A stretch of DNA of 64,000 nucleotides from Plantactinospora soyae. GTDB taxonomy: Bacteria > Actinomycetota > Actinomycetes > Mycobacteriales > Micromonosporaceae. A program made the position numbers and the translations under genes. Location: the NCBI RefSeq assembly GCF_014874095.1, contig NZ_JADBEB010000001.1:1054001-1118000 (forward strand), read 5' to 3'. Below, in pieces: positions 1 through 7,826 of this stretch. Numbering within the stretch: the first letter of the stretch is position 1; each line of letters opens with the position of its first letter. The notes below the pieces were generated by a model. The model was not told the DNA's origin and did not search any database. It saw nothing but the letters and a program-made list of their open reading frames with translations.

Positions 1-1526
1 TCGTCGACGAACTCGTCGAGTCCGGGACCGGCGAGCAGGGTGACGGGGCCGTCGGCCGAGGTCACGAGCCGCTGCCGCAGCGCCTCCAGCGGCAGCGCCG
101 CGTCGGAGGCGACGATGACGAAGTTCGCCCCCTGGGAGCCGGCCAGCGCACTCGGCGGCGCGATCAGGGCGACGTGCGGGAACTCGGCCGCCACGGTCGC
201 GACCTCGGCCCGGATGAAACGCAGCGGCGGATAGTCGATCACGTTCTGCGCGTACATCCCGCCGGGGCGGATCACCCGGCGGACCTCGGCGGCCATTTCC
301 CGGGTGGACAGGTGCCAGGGCACCACCAGGTGGCCGAAGGCGTCCCCCACCACCAGGTCCGCGCTGTGGTCGGGCCGCTCGCCGATCAGCATCCGGGCGT
401 CGCCGACCCTGGCCCGAAGTTCTGGACCCGGGCGTACGTCCAACTCGCGCTGGCCCAGCTCGACCAGCCCGCCGTCGATCTCGTAGACCTCGTTGCGGGT
501 ACCGGGCCGGGTCGCGGTCAGGTAGCGGGGCATGGTGAAACCACCACCCCCGACGTGTACGGCGGCCAGCGGCACGCCGGCCGGACTCATCACGTCCGCG
601 ACCGCGCCGATCCACTTCGTGTACTCGAATTCGAGGTGGGTCGGGTCGGCCAGGTCGACGTAGGAGTGCCAGGCCGAGTTGAGCACCAGAAGCCGCCCGG
701 TGGAGTTGTCCGGGTCCGGCTCGACCGAGGCGCAGTGGTAGGCGGTCTCGATGTCGCACGGGTTGGGCGCGACGGCCGAGAAAGAGGCGCCGGCCAGGCC
801 CAGCACCGCCAGCGCGGCGGTGGCCCGGGACGGCCGGGGCAGCGTGCTGCCGGCCTGCCTGCGCAGATAGACAGCGAGCGCCAGACCGGTCACCCCGAGC
901 AGGACCGCGAGCCCGATGATGATCGCGGTGCTCGGCATGGCGGCGACGAGCACGAAGCCGGTGCCCAGGGTCGCGGTGATCGCGCCGAGGGTGCCGATGC
1001 TGGACAGCCGGCCCACCACCTGTCCGGTCCGGCGCAGGTCGCTCAGTTGCAACTTGACCACCAGCGGGGTGACCGCGGCGAGCAGTGCCGCCGGAAGGAA
1101 GATCGCCATCGCGGTCAGCAGCAGGATCCCGACCGCGGCGCCGCCGCGCAGCACCTCACCGGCGTACCGGACGATCGGCAGGGTCAGCGCGGTGCAGATG
1201 CTGGCGAGTACCAGCGCGGGGGCGAGCAGCGGACGCGGGTCGCGGCGGTCGGCGAGCCACCCGCCGATCCAGGCGCCGTACGCGATCGCGGCGAGCGCCA
1301 CTCCGATCACCGAGCTGGTGACCTGGAGGGTCACTCCGACGTACGGGCCGACGAGCCGCAGTGACGCCGTCTCCAGGACGAGTACGGCCCCGCTGGCCAG
1401 GAAGACCAGCGCGGCGGCCAGACCCGGCGGCAGGGCGTGTCGCTGGGCCTCGGCCGGCTCGTCCGGCAGTGTGCCCACGCCGACTACCTCAGGTGGTGAA
1501 GTGTCCATCGCAGCGATGGTACGCAT
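1..1526 (-). CDS. Fused membrane/spermidine synthase-like protein (3' end cut)
   Basis: No continuous frame to its stop is visible because the gene runs off the left edge. Reading leftwards from an ATG at 1526 (or 1508, six codons later) gives about 505 residues without a stop. The first half is hydrophobic with several membrane segments typical of MFS-fused spermidine synthases (for example GVTLQVTSSVIGVALAAIAY). The second half is a Rossmann polyamine-synthase-like domain: HVGGGGFTMPRYLTA, then YEIDGGLVELGQRELD, then a DLVVGDAFGHLVVP segment. The family transfers aminopropyl groups or is an uncharacterised class I methyltransferase-like protein; activity cannot be told from sequence. Neither start has a strong ribosome binding site. 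It lies 18 nt downstream of the stop of the next gene on the same strand, so it may be co-transcribed with it. Confidence 0.85.
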   Translation of the reverse strand, partial: MRTIAAMDTSPPEVVGVGTLPDEPAEAQRHALPPGLAAALVFLASGAVLVLETASLRLVGPYVGVTLQVTSSVIGVALAAIAYGAWIGGWLADRRDPRPLLAPALVLASICTALTLPIVRYAGEVLRGGAAVGILLLTAMAIFLPAALLAAVTPLVVKLQLSDLRRTGQVVGRLSSIGTLGAITATLGTGFVLVAAMPSTAIIIGLAVLLGVTGLALAVYLRRQAGSTLPRPSRATAALAVLGLAGASFSAVAPNPCDIETAYHCASVEPDPDNSTGRLLVLNSAWHSYVDLADPTHLEFEYTKWIGAVADVMSPAGVPLAAVHVGGGGFTMPRYLTATRPGTRNEVYEIDGGLVELGQRELDVRPGPELRARVGDARMLIGERPDHSADLVVGDAFGHLVVPWHLSTREMAAEVRRVIRPGGMYAQNVIDYPPLRFIRAEVATVAAEFPHVALIAPPSALAGSQGANFVIVASDAALPLEALRQRLVTSADGPVTLLAGPGLDEFVD

Positions 1527-1544
1527 CCAACCCGTGGGCCCGGG

Positions 1545-2588
1545 CTACAACATCGAGAGATGAACATGGTTCGTGTGGTCGGACGCGGGATCGCCACCGC
1601 CGTTGTACGCCCGCCAACCGGTGCCCGGCATCCAGATCTTCCGGTACCAGATCACGTAGAGCACGCCCAGCCGACTCGCGTTCTTGACGTAGAACGCGGT
1701 GACGGCGTCGCCGTAGGAGCGGTCGCCGCCGGTCGCGTCGCGGTTCGCGAAGCCTCCGGCCGCGGCCGAGAAGTCGCAGGCACGCCCCTTGGGGTGTTCG
1801 CCGCCGCCACCGTCGCGGTGGCACGAGGTGTGCCGGGTGTACTTGGCCGCCTTGGCCTGGTTCAGCGCGTGCAGGGTGCGCGGAGTGATGCAGCCGTTGG
1901 TGGTCGGGTCGTTGATGGTGCAGGACTCCTTGGGCCAAGACCCGTCGGAGTTGCGCGGCGCCGCCTTGGCCAGCGGCGAGTTGGCGCTGATCAGGGAGCC
2001 GGTCGGGTTGCCGCCGACGGCCGCGAGGGCCCGCTCGGCGTCCTTCTTCTTCCGGGCGATCACCTCGACCTGGCGCTGCTGTTCCTTGACCTCGGCGTCG
2101 ATCGCGTCCTTGGCCCGGGTCGCCTGGTCGAGCGAGTCGGCGAGTTCCCGGAGCTGCGAGTCGTCGCGTTGCGCCATCATCTCGAGTCCGGCGGCCCGCT
2201 CCACGAAGGACTGCGGCGAGGCGCTGTTCAGCAACGCCGAGATCGGGGTGAGCCGCCCCCGGCGGTACGTCTCGGCGGCGATCACGCCGACCTCGGTGCT
2301 GAGCGTCGCGATCCGGGTCTCGACCTGCTTGAGCTGCGTGCCGAGCTGGCTCTGCCGCTTCTTGGAACTGGTGAGCTTGGCGGTGGCCTCGATGTGCCCC
2401 TTCGAGGCTGCTTCGAGGGCGTCCCGGAGCTTCTTGGTCCCGCCCTCGTCGCCCGGCGAGCTGGGCGCGGCTGACGCCGGACCGGCGGTGGTCCCGACCA
2501 GGACCGGTGGTGTCACGGCGAGGACCGCGGCAGCGACGAGCAGTGCCGCGAACCGGCGCGGACCACGCAGCCGAACGATGGCCGTCAT
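1545..2588 (-). CDS. Secreted coiled-coil protein with ARB_07466-like C-terminal domain
   Basis: The protein has 347 residues from an ATG at 2588, preceded by AAAGGA. A signal peptide covers residues 1 to 40 (hydrophobic core AALLVAAAVLAVTPPVLV, cleavage near PASA/AP). Residues 50 to 200 are charged, heptad-like and lysine/glutamine-rich, as in septal-ring/EnvC-type coiled coils. The last 120 residues contain EHPKGRACDFS and DHTNHVHLSM, the conserved His/Asp/Asn signature of the ARB_07466-like domain, which resembles metal-dependent peptidoglycan hydrolases. A cell-wall role is therefore likely but not proven. An upstream frame stays open for about 300 more codons, but the signal peptide and binding site argue for 2588. 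Confidence 0.88.
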   Translation of the reverse strand: MTAIVRLRGPRRFAALLVAAAVLAVTPPVLVGTTAGPASAAPSSPGDEGGTKKLRDALEAASKGHIEATAKLTSSKKRQSQLGTQLKQVETRIATLSTEVGVIAAETYRRGRLTPISALLNSASPQSFVERAAGLEMMAQRDDSQLRELADSLDQATRAKDAIDAEVKEQQRQVEVIARKKKDAERALAAVGGNPTGSLISANSPLAKAAPRNSDGSWPKESCTINDPTTNGCITPRTLHALNQAKAAKYTRHTSCHRDGGGGEHPKGRACDFSAAAGGFANRDATGGDRSYGDAVTAFYVKNASRLGVLYVIWYRKIWMPGTGWRAYNGGGDPASDHTNHVHLSML

Positions 2589-2950
2589 GCGCACGAAAGT
2601 TGTTCCTTTCGTCGGCCGCCGACCCCGGAGGATCCACACTGACCATTCGGCGGCGGCCACCGCCGGCACCCGATGGGACGCCACCTGGCGGAGACCGCCG
2701 GTCAGCCTACCGGAAGCCGGCCGCGCTGTCGGCCCGCTTCGGAGGGGATCTATTACCACAAAATGGACAATATTTCCGACAACTCGGCGCTCAGCCGTGC
2801 TCGCCTCGCCGGGCGAGCGGCACGACAGAGCGAGAAGCACGACCGGGCGAGAAGCACGACTGAGCGAGAGGCACGACCAGGGCGAGAGGCACGACCGGGC
2901 CAGCGGCACGACCGGGCGTCGGCGGGGCGGTACCGGCGCGCCGACCCGGA
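2589..2950. other. Intergenic region with AT-rich island and tandem repeats
   Basis: This 362-base gap separates two minus-strand genes. It holds an AT-rich island at about 2746 to 2785, probably part of the promoter of the secreted coiled-coil protein, and a short tandem repeat at 2811 to 2913. I see no convincing gene in it: open frames here read through the repeat and have no ribosome binding site. Confidence 0.6.
2811..2913. repeat. 17-bp tandem repeat, six copies
   Basis: Six head-to-tail copies of a unit close to GGGCGAGAGGCACGACC start at 2811, 2828, 2845, 2862, 2880 and 2897; the fourth carries one extra base. Copies differ at two to four positions. It ends about 37 bases beyond the stop codon of the inositol-monophosphatase-like gene (2951). 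It has no spacers, so it is not a CRISPR array. Confidence 0.9.
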
Positions 2951-3766
2951 TCAGCGAGGCGACAGGAGGGCGGTGTGCACCGCGTCCCAGATCTGTTCGT
3001 TGGCCGCGACCAGCAGGCCGGCCCGGTCGTCGGCCGGGTCGTAGGCACTGCCGTCGAGCCGCCGGACCACCCCGCCGGCCTCCTCGACCAGCAGCGCCCC
3101 CGGGGCGTGGTCCCAGGGCAGCGTCCGCCAGAAGATCGCGAAGTGTTGCCGACCAGCCACAATGTCCGGATATTCCCGACCCGCACAGTGTTGGCCCGGC
3201 AATATTTTGCCGATTCGCGGAGCACCGGCCAGGATCGTCTCGCGCAGGTCGGGCGGCAGAAACCGGGTCGGCACCACACCCCGCAGCCGCTCCACCGCGA
3301 TCGACTCGGCCGCCGACCGCACCGCCACACCGTCCCGGTACGCCCCGGCACCGACCCCGGCCAGCATCAGGGTGTCCGCGATCGGGTCGAGGATCCAGCT
3401 CAACTCGGTGACCCCGGCCCGGCGCAGGGCCACCATCACCGCGAACGGCTGCCGTCCGGCCGCGAAGTTCGCCGTACCGTCCAGCGGGTCGACCAGCCAC
3501 ACCTGCGCCGATCCGCCGAGCCGTTCGAGCACCGTGGGGTCGGCGGCCACCCCCTCCTCGCCGACCACCTCGGAGTCGGGAAGAAGTCGGCGCAGCCCGG
3601 CGTCGAGCAGTTCCTCGGCGCGCCGGTCCGCCACCGTCACCACCTCGCCGGGGGCCTTCTCCGTCACGTCGGAGTCGTTCAGCCGCTGGAACATCGGCAG
3701 GATGGCGTCCGCAGCAGTACGCCGCATCAACGCCCCGACCCCGTCGACGAGCGACGGGTCAACCAC
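2951..3766 (-). CDS. Inositol monophosphatase family protein
   Basis: 271 residues, the usual length for this Mg2+-dependent, Li+-sensitive sugar-phosphatase family (inositol-1-phosphatase, histidinol-phosphatase HisN, FBPase-like). Metal-binding residues are present: the GEE pair at 69 to 71 and DPLDGT at 93 to 98, followed by ANF. A WD motif near the C-terminus (LPWDHAPG) completes the metal site. The start overlaps the stop of the response regulator upstream by 8 bp, so this is the last gene of the coupled PP2C-kinase-regulator operon. The exact substrate cannot be assigned. In actinomycetes such paralogs serve inositol or histidine synthesis, but here the neighbours are signalling proteins. 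Confidence 0.9.
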   Translation of the reverse strand: MVDPSLVDGVGALMRRTAADAILPMFQRLNDSDVTEKAPGEVVTVADRRAEELLDAGLRRLLPDSEVVGEEGVAADPTVLERLGGSAQVWLVDPLDGTANFAAGRQPFAVMVALRRAGVTELSWILDPIADTLMLAGVGAGAYRDGVAVRSAAESIAVERLRGVVPTRFLPPDLRETILAGAPRIGKILPGQHCAGREYPDIVAGRQHFAIFWRTLPWDHAPGALLVEEAGGVVRRLDGSAYDPADDRAGLLVAANEQIWDAVHTALLSPR

Positions 3767-4211
3767 GCGGCGGAAGTTTCACGACGCTGACGAAGAACTC
3801 GTCGATCTGGCGTACCACCGAGATGAAGCGCTCGAAGTCGACCGGCTTCGTCACGTACGCGTTCGCGTGCAACTGGTAGCTCCGCAGGATGTCCTCGTCG
3901 GCCTGCGAGGTGGTCAGCACGACCACCGGGATGCGGCAGAGGTGTTCGTCCCGCTTGATCTCGGCCAGCACCTCCCGACCGTCCCGCCGGGGCAGGTTGA
4001 GGTCCAGCAGGATCAGGTCCGGCGACACCGCGTCGGCGTACTCGCCCTCCTGGCGCAGGTAGGCCAGCGCCTCGGCGCCGTCCGAGACCACGGTCAGCCG
4101 GTTACGCAGCTTGTGCTCCTCGAACGCCTCCTGCGTCATGAGCACGTCGCCCGGGTCGTCCTCGACCAGCAGCACCTCGATCGGGCTCCTACCGTCCGCC
4201 GGCGCCGTCAT
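3759..4211 (-). CDS. Single-domain response regulator (Rcp1-like)
   Basis: 150 residues and a receiver domain only, with no DNA-binding output. The acidic pocket is E17/D18/D19, the phospho-acceptor Asp is D70 in LILLDLNLP, the switch Thr is T100 and the conserved Lys is K122 (VTKPVD). Such stand-alone receivers of the Rcp1 type pair with CHASE/phytochrome-like kinases. The histidine kinase gene ends 28 bases upstream on the same strand, so it is the likely phosphodonor. Because the protein lacks an output domain, it probably acts by protein-protein interaction or phosphotransfer. Confidence 0.92.
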   Translation of the reverse strand: MTAPADGRSPIEVLLVEDDPGDVLMTQEAFEEHKLRNRLTVVSDGAEALAYLRQEGEYADAVSPDLILLDLNLPRRDGREVLAEIKRDEHLCRIPVVVLTTSQADEDILRSYQLHANAYVTKPVDFERFISVVRQIDEFFVSVVKLPPRG

Positions 4212-4239
4212 CGGCCCTCCTCGTTGATCCGCTCGCTCG

Positions 4240-5937
4240 TCACACAGTCTCCTTCATGTCGCCGGCCGGCCGGGCCGACTCACCCGAGGTTCCACCGGTC
4301 CGCTCCACGACCGTATCGTCGGCCGGCGCGGGCTCCGCCGAGGCGTCGTCCCGCTCCTCCGGCGCCGTCGCCCCGGACGGCTGCTCCGGCCCACGCGCCT
4401 CCGGCGGCACGGGCAGGGTGAACCGGATCAGCGTTCCCTCGGGGGCGTCGGGATCGACCCAGACCCGGCCACCGTGGTACTCGACGATCTTCTTCACGAT
4501 GGCCAGCCCGATGCCGGTACCCGGATAGGCGTCCTTGGCGTGCAGACGCTGGAAGATCACGAAGATCTTGTCGGCGAACTCGGCCTCGATCCCGATGCCG
4601 TTGTCCTGGCAGCTGATCTCCCACTCGTCACCGACCCGCCGCGCGGAGACGTGCACCTTCGGCGGCACGTCCGGCCGGCGGAACTTGAGCGAGTTGCCCA
4701 CCAGGTTCGCGATCAGGTTGGTCAGCAGGGTCTCCTCGCCCCGGATCACCGGCAGGTCCGACCAGGTCAGCTCGCCGTCGACGTACCGGCGGGTGGGTTC
4801 GGTCTGTCCCGCGACGTCCGCCATCACCCGGTTCAGGTCCACCTCGGTGAAACCGGTGGTGAGCCGTCCGATCCGGGAGAAGGCGAGCAGGTCGTTGATC
4901 AGTCGCTGCATCCGCTGGGCGCCGTCCACGGCGAACGCGATGTACTGGTCCGCGCGCTCGTCGAGCTTTCCCGCGTACCGGCGTTGCAGCAGTTGGCAGA
5001 AGCTGGCCACCTTGCGCAGCGGCTCCTGGAGGTCGTGCGAGGCGACGTAGGCGAACTGCTCCAGGTCCCGGTTCGACCGGACCAGCTCCTCGGCCTGCTT
5101 CTCCAGCTGGCTGTTGACCCACTCGATCCGCTCCCGGGCCTGGCGCACCTCGGCCAGGTCGTCGGCGATCCGGCGGCGCATCGTGTCGACGTCATCGGCG
5201 AGCCGGGCGAGTTCCGGCGGCCCGGTCCCCTCGATGTCGCGCTGGTAGTCGCCGCGCGCGACCTCCCGCACCTGGGCGGCCAGCGTGGTCACCGGACCGA
5301 TGACCAGCCGGTTCAGCGAGGTCATCAGCGCGATGCCGGCGAGCACCACGACGATCGCGGCCAGGATGAGGAGCAGTACCAGCGTGTTTCCGGTCCGCCT
5401 CGCCTTGTCGGCGACCGTGTTGCGCAGGTCGAGGATCAGCTGCTGCAACGTCCCCACCTCGTTGCGCAGCGCGTTGAACCGGTCGCTGCCCTGCGCCGTG
5501 AGGTGGGCCTGCGCGGCCGCCGTCCCGGTCGTCGCGGTCGCCTGGATGGCCGGCTGGGCCACCACCTCCCGCCACTGCCGGGCCTGGTCCCGCACGGTGT
5601 TCAACTCCCGGCGGATCTCCGGATGGTCATCCAGCAGAGCGTCCATCGAGGCGATCAGCGCCGCCTCCCGCTCCGTCCCGGACCGGTACGGCGCCAGGTC
5701 CGCCTCGTTGCCGGTCACCGCGTAGCCGCGGACCCCGGTCTGCTGGTCGATCAACGAACTGAGCAGCGCCTGCCCGTCGGTGCGCAGCGGGCCGGTCTTG
5801 GTGAGCAGGGTGTCCAGATGCTGCCGGTTGTTGGTGGCGACCACCGCCGCGCTGACCGCCAGCAGCCCCAGCACCACACCGACCACGACACAGAGCGTCG
5901 CCACCCGACGCCGCAGCGTCCATTTCAGTTGCCTCAT
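4240..5937 (-). CDS. CHASE3-HAMP sensor histidine kinase
   Basis: 565 residues. A first membrane helix lies at about 11 to 34, an extracytoplasmic CHASE3-type helical sensor at 38 to 180 (with [13 protein letters not shown], diagnostic of CHASE3), a second helix at 184 to 206, then HAMP to about 262 and a coiled linker. The HisKA phospho-acceptor is H301 in [14 protein letters not shown], and the HATPase has N, G1 and G2 boxes ([24 protein letters not shown]). The C-terminal 50 residues are a low-complexity Pro/Ala/Glu tail. The start overlaps the phosphatase stop by 4 bp, and the single-domain regulator follows, so the three are translated as a unit. Confidence 0.94.
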   Translation of the reverse strand: MRQLKWTLRRRVATLCVVVGVVLGLLAVSAAVVATNNRQHLDTLLTKTGPLRTDGQALLSSLIDQQTGVRGYAVTGNEADLAPYRSGTEREAALIASMDALLDDHPEIRRELNTVRDQARQWREVVAQPAIQATATTGTAAAQAHLTAQGSDRFNALRNEVGTLQQLILDLRNTVADKARRTGNTLVLLLILAAIVVVLAGIALMTSLNRLVIGPVTTLAAQVREVARGDYQRDIEGTGPPELARLADDVDTMRRRIADDLAEVRQARERIEWVNSQLEKQAEELVRSNRDLEQFAYVASHDLQEPLRKVASFCQLLQRRYAGKLDERADQYIAFAVDGAQRMQRLINDLLAFSRIGRLTTGFTEVDLNRVMADVAGQTEPTRRYVDGELTWSDLPVIRGEETLLTNLIANLVGNSLKFRRPDVPPKVHVSARRVGDEWEISCQDNGIGIEAEFADKIFVIFQRLHAKDAYPGTGIGLAIVKKIVEYHGGRVWVDPDAPEGTLIRFTLPVPPEARGPEQPSGATAPEERDDASAEPAPADDTVVERTGGTSGESARPAGDMKETV

Positions 5938-7160
5938 CGTCCCGCCCCCCGGCTGACCAGCAGCATCGCCACGTCGTCGGCGAGCGGCCCACCGTTGTGT
6001 TCCTCGGCCCGCTCGACCAGCCGGCCCGGCAGATCCGGCAGCGGCACCCGCCGGCTACCCGGGTCGGCCACCAGTTCGCACAACCCGGGTACGTCCAGCC
6101 GCTCGTCGCCGGTGCCGACCCGTCCCTCGATCAGTCCGTCCGTGTACATCAGCAGCGACCAGTCCTCGGTGTCGAATCGCAGGTCGTACGCGACCGGCGG
6201 GCGGGGCCGTACTCCGAGCAGCAGCCCGTGCGGAGCGGGTACCGGCACCACCCGTCCGGCGGCGAGCAGCAGCGGCGGCGGATGCCCGGCGAGCCGTACC
6301 GTGGCCCGGTTGCCGGCCAGGTCGAGCCGGACCGCGGCGACCGTGGCGAAGATCTCTCGCGCCGACCGCTCGCTCATCAGCACCTGCTCCAGCGCCGGCA
6401 GCACCTGCTCGTCGGGAACTCCGGCGAGCACCAGCGCCCGCCAGGCGACCCGCAGTTCGACACCGAGCGCGGCCTCCTCGACCCCGTGCCCGCAGACGTC
6501 GCCGACGATCAGGTCGATCCGGTCCGGCGTCGTCTGCACCACGTCGTAGAAGTCGCCGCCGATCAACGCCTCGTGCCGCCCGGGGCGGTAGAAGGTGTGC
6601 ACCGCGACCAGGTCGGTGTCCATCAGCGGCTGCGGCAGCAGACCCCGCTCCAGCCGGGCGGACTCGGCCTGGCGCAGTTCCACCTCGCGCAGCCGCCGGG
6701 TGTTCTCGTCGGCCCGCTTCCGCTCCACCGCGTAGCGCAGCGACCGGGCCAGCAGCACTCCGTCGACCTGACCCTTGACCAGGTAGTCCTGGGCCCCCTC
6801 GGCCACCGCGCCGATCCCGAGGTGCTCGTCGGAGCGGCCGGTGAGCACGCAGACGGCGGCGCCGGTCGACATGTTCAGCACCTGGCGCAGGCCGTCCAGC
6901 CCCTGGGCGTCCGGCAGGCCCAGGTCGAGCAGTACGCAGTCGACGTCGGGAATCTGCGGCCGGGCGGCGTTGAGGCTGTTCGCGATCAGCAGGTCGATCC
7001 CCGCGTCGGTCTCGGCGAGGAGTTCACCGACCAGGAAGGCGTCGGCGTCGTCGTCCTCGATCAACAGCACCCGCAGCCGTTCCCGGGGCGGCAGTTTGGC
7101 GTGCCGCCCCAGCCCACCGTGCGGATATGTCCGCGTCGGTACGACGGACGAGCCGGTCAC
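5934..7160 (-). CDS. Receiver-PP2C (SpoIIE/RsbU-type) serine phosphatase
   Basis: 408 residues from a GTG at 7160 behind a GGAGCGGAG stretch. A longer frame runs to 7319 but adds only Arg-rich sequence. A receiver domain (about 29 to 145) has acidic residues in LLIEDDDAD and acceptor D79. A linker leads to a PP2C/SpoIIE domain with the metal motifs GGDFYDVV, VGDVCGHG and YTDGLIE. The architecture is that of RsbU/RsbP-like phosphatases that dephosphorylate anti-sigma-factor antagonists. No anti-sigma gene is next to it, so its target lies elsewhere. It is the first gene of the four-gene coupled operon. Confidence 0.92.
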   Translation of the reverse strand: MTGSSVVPTRTYPHGGLGRHAKLPPRERLRVLLIEDDDADAFLVGELLAETDAGIDLLIANSLNAARPQIPDVDCVLLDLGLPDAQGLDGLRQVLNMSTGAAVCVLTGRSDEHLGIGAVAEGAQDYLVKGQVDGVLLARSLRYAVERKRADENTRRLREVELRQAESARLERGLLPQPLMDTDLVAVHTFYRPGRHEALIGGDFYDVVQTTPDRIDLIVGDVCGHGVEEAALGVELRVAWRALVLAGVPDEQVLPALEQVLMSERSAREIFATVAAVRLDLAGNRATVRLAGHPPPLLLAAGRVVPVPAPHGLLLGVRPRPPVAYDLRFDTEDWSLLMYTDGLIEGRVGTGDERLDVPGLCELVADPGSRRVPLPDLPGRLVERAEEHNGGPLADDVAMLLVSRGAGR

Positions 7161-7361
7161 CGCAGTGCTCCGCTCCGGTCGGGCCACCGGCCGACGTCGC
7201 CGCTCCGCTCGGTCACCACGCCTCCCGCTCCAATCGGTCGTATCCGGCCCCTGCCGGCGGCGCGAGCGCCGGGCCGCCCCGTCGACGCGCCGATCCTGTA
7301 CCACCCAACGCTGCCACACAACACAGGTGGCGCCGGAACTCGTACCCGGGGGATCCGACGC

Positions 7362-7730
7362 TCACGGCGCCGCTTCCGCCGATCCGGCCGGCCCCCGTTG
7401 CCGTACCCGCTCGGCCTGGCGGGCGATCACCTCGCCGAGCACCCCGTGCAGCCGGCCGCAGTCGGCGCAGTGCAGGTTCTCGTCCAGGCGCCGGCCGCCG
7501 CACGTCGCACAGGTCCCCCGGTCGGCCCGGTCACGATAGCCGGCCAGCGCCTCGGCCAGTGCCCGGGCCAGGTGCGGGGTGACCCGGATCGTCTCGGTCC
7601 CGTCGGCGGAGTGGACATCGACGGATCCCACCGGTTCGGCACCCGGCGCGGGGTCGTACGGGGAGACCCGCGCGACGAAGTCGCGCAGCACGGCAGCAGG
7701 GTCCGGCGCCCGGAGAACAGACATGCGCAT
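7362..7730 (-). CDS. Small zinc-ribbon protein of unknown function
   Basis: 122 residues starting at ATG 7730 (a second in-frame ATG is at 7724). The C-terminal third has two CxxC pairs, TCATCGG and HCADCGRLHG, which should bind one zinc. The N-terminal part (residues 1 to 80) is acidic and has no recognised domain, though it contains an SVDVHSADGTETIRV segment. It is divergent from the M28 peptidase gene, with about 96 bases between the starts. I do not recognise a characterised homologue. Confidence 0.7.
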   Translation of the reverse strand: MRMSVLRAPDPAAVLRDFVARVSPYDPAPGAEPVGSVDVHSADGTETIRVTPHLARALAEALAGYRDRADRGTCATCGGRRLDENLHCADCGRLHGVLGEVIARQAERVRQRGPAGSAEAAP

Positions 7731-7826
7731 CACGCTATGCGACCGGCGGCGGGCGGGGTGACCCGGCCGGCCGGTGTACCGGCGAACCGCCATGATGGCA
7801 CTCGCTGCCCACCACTGGAGGCGCCC

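Noticed and set aside
174-1364. Long open plus-strand frame opposite the membrane/spermidine synthase-like gene
   Set aside because: Composition is Arg/Gly/Ala/Pro-rich without any motif; it is the shadow of the real minus-strand gene, as are similar long frames opposite most genes here (for example 4474-6549 and 38759-39685).
2589-2760. ydaO/c-di-AMP riboswitch before the coiled-coil hydrolase-like gene
   Set aside because: Such riboswitches often precede cell-wall hydrolase genes, but the conserved core could not be found by reading.
2811-2913. Possible CRISPR array
   Set aside because: Six 17-bp units are directly adjacent with no spacers and there are no cas genes.
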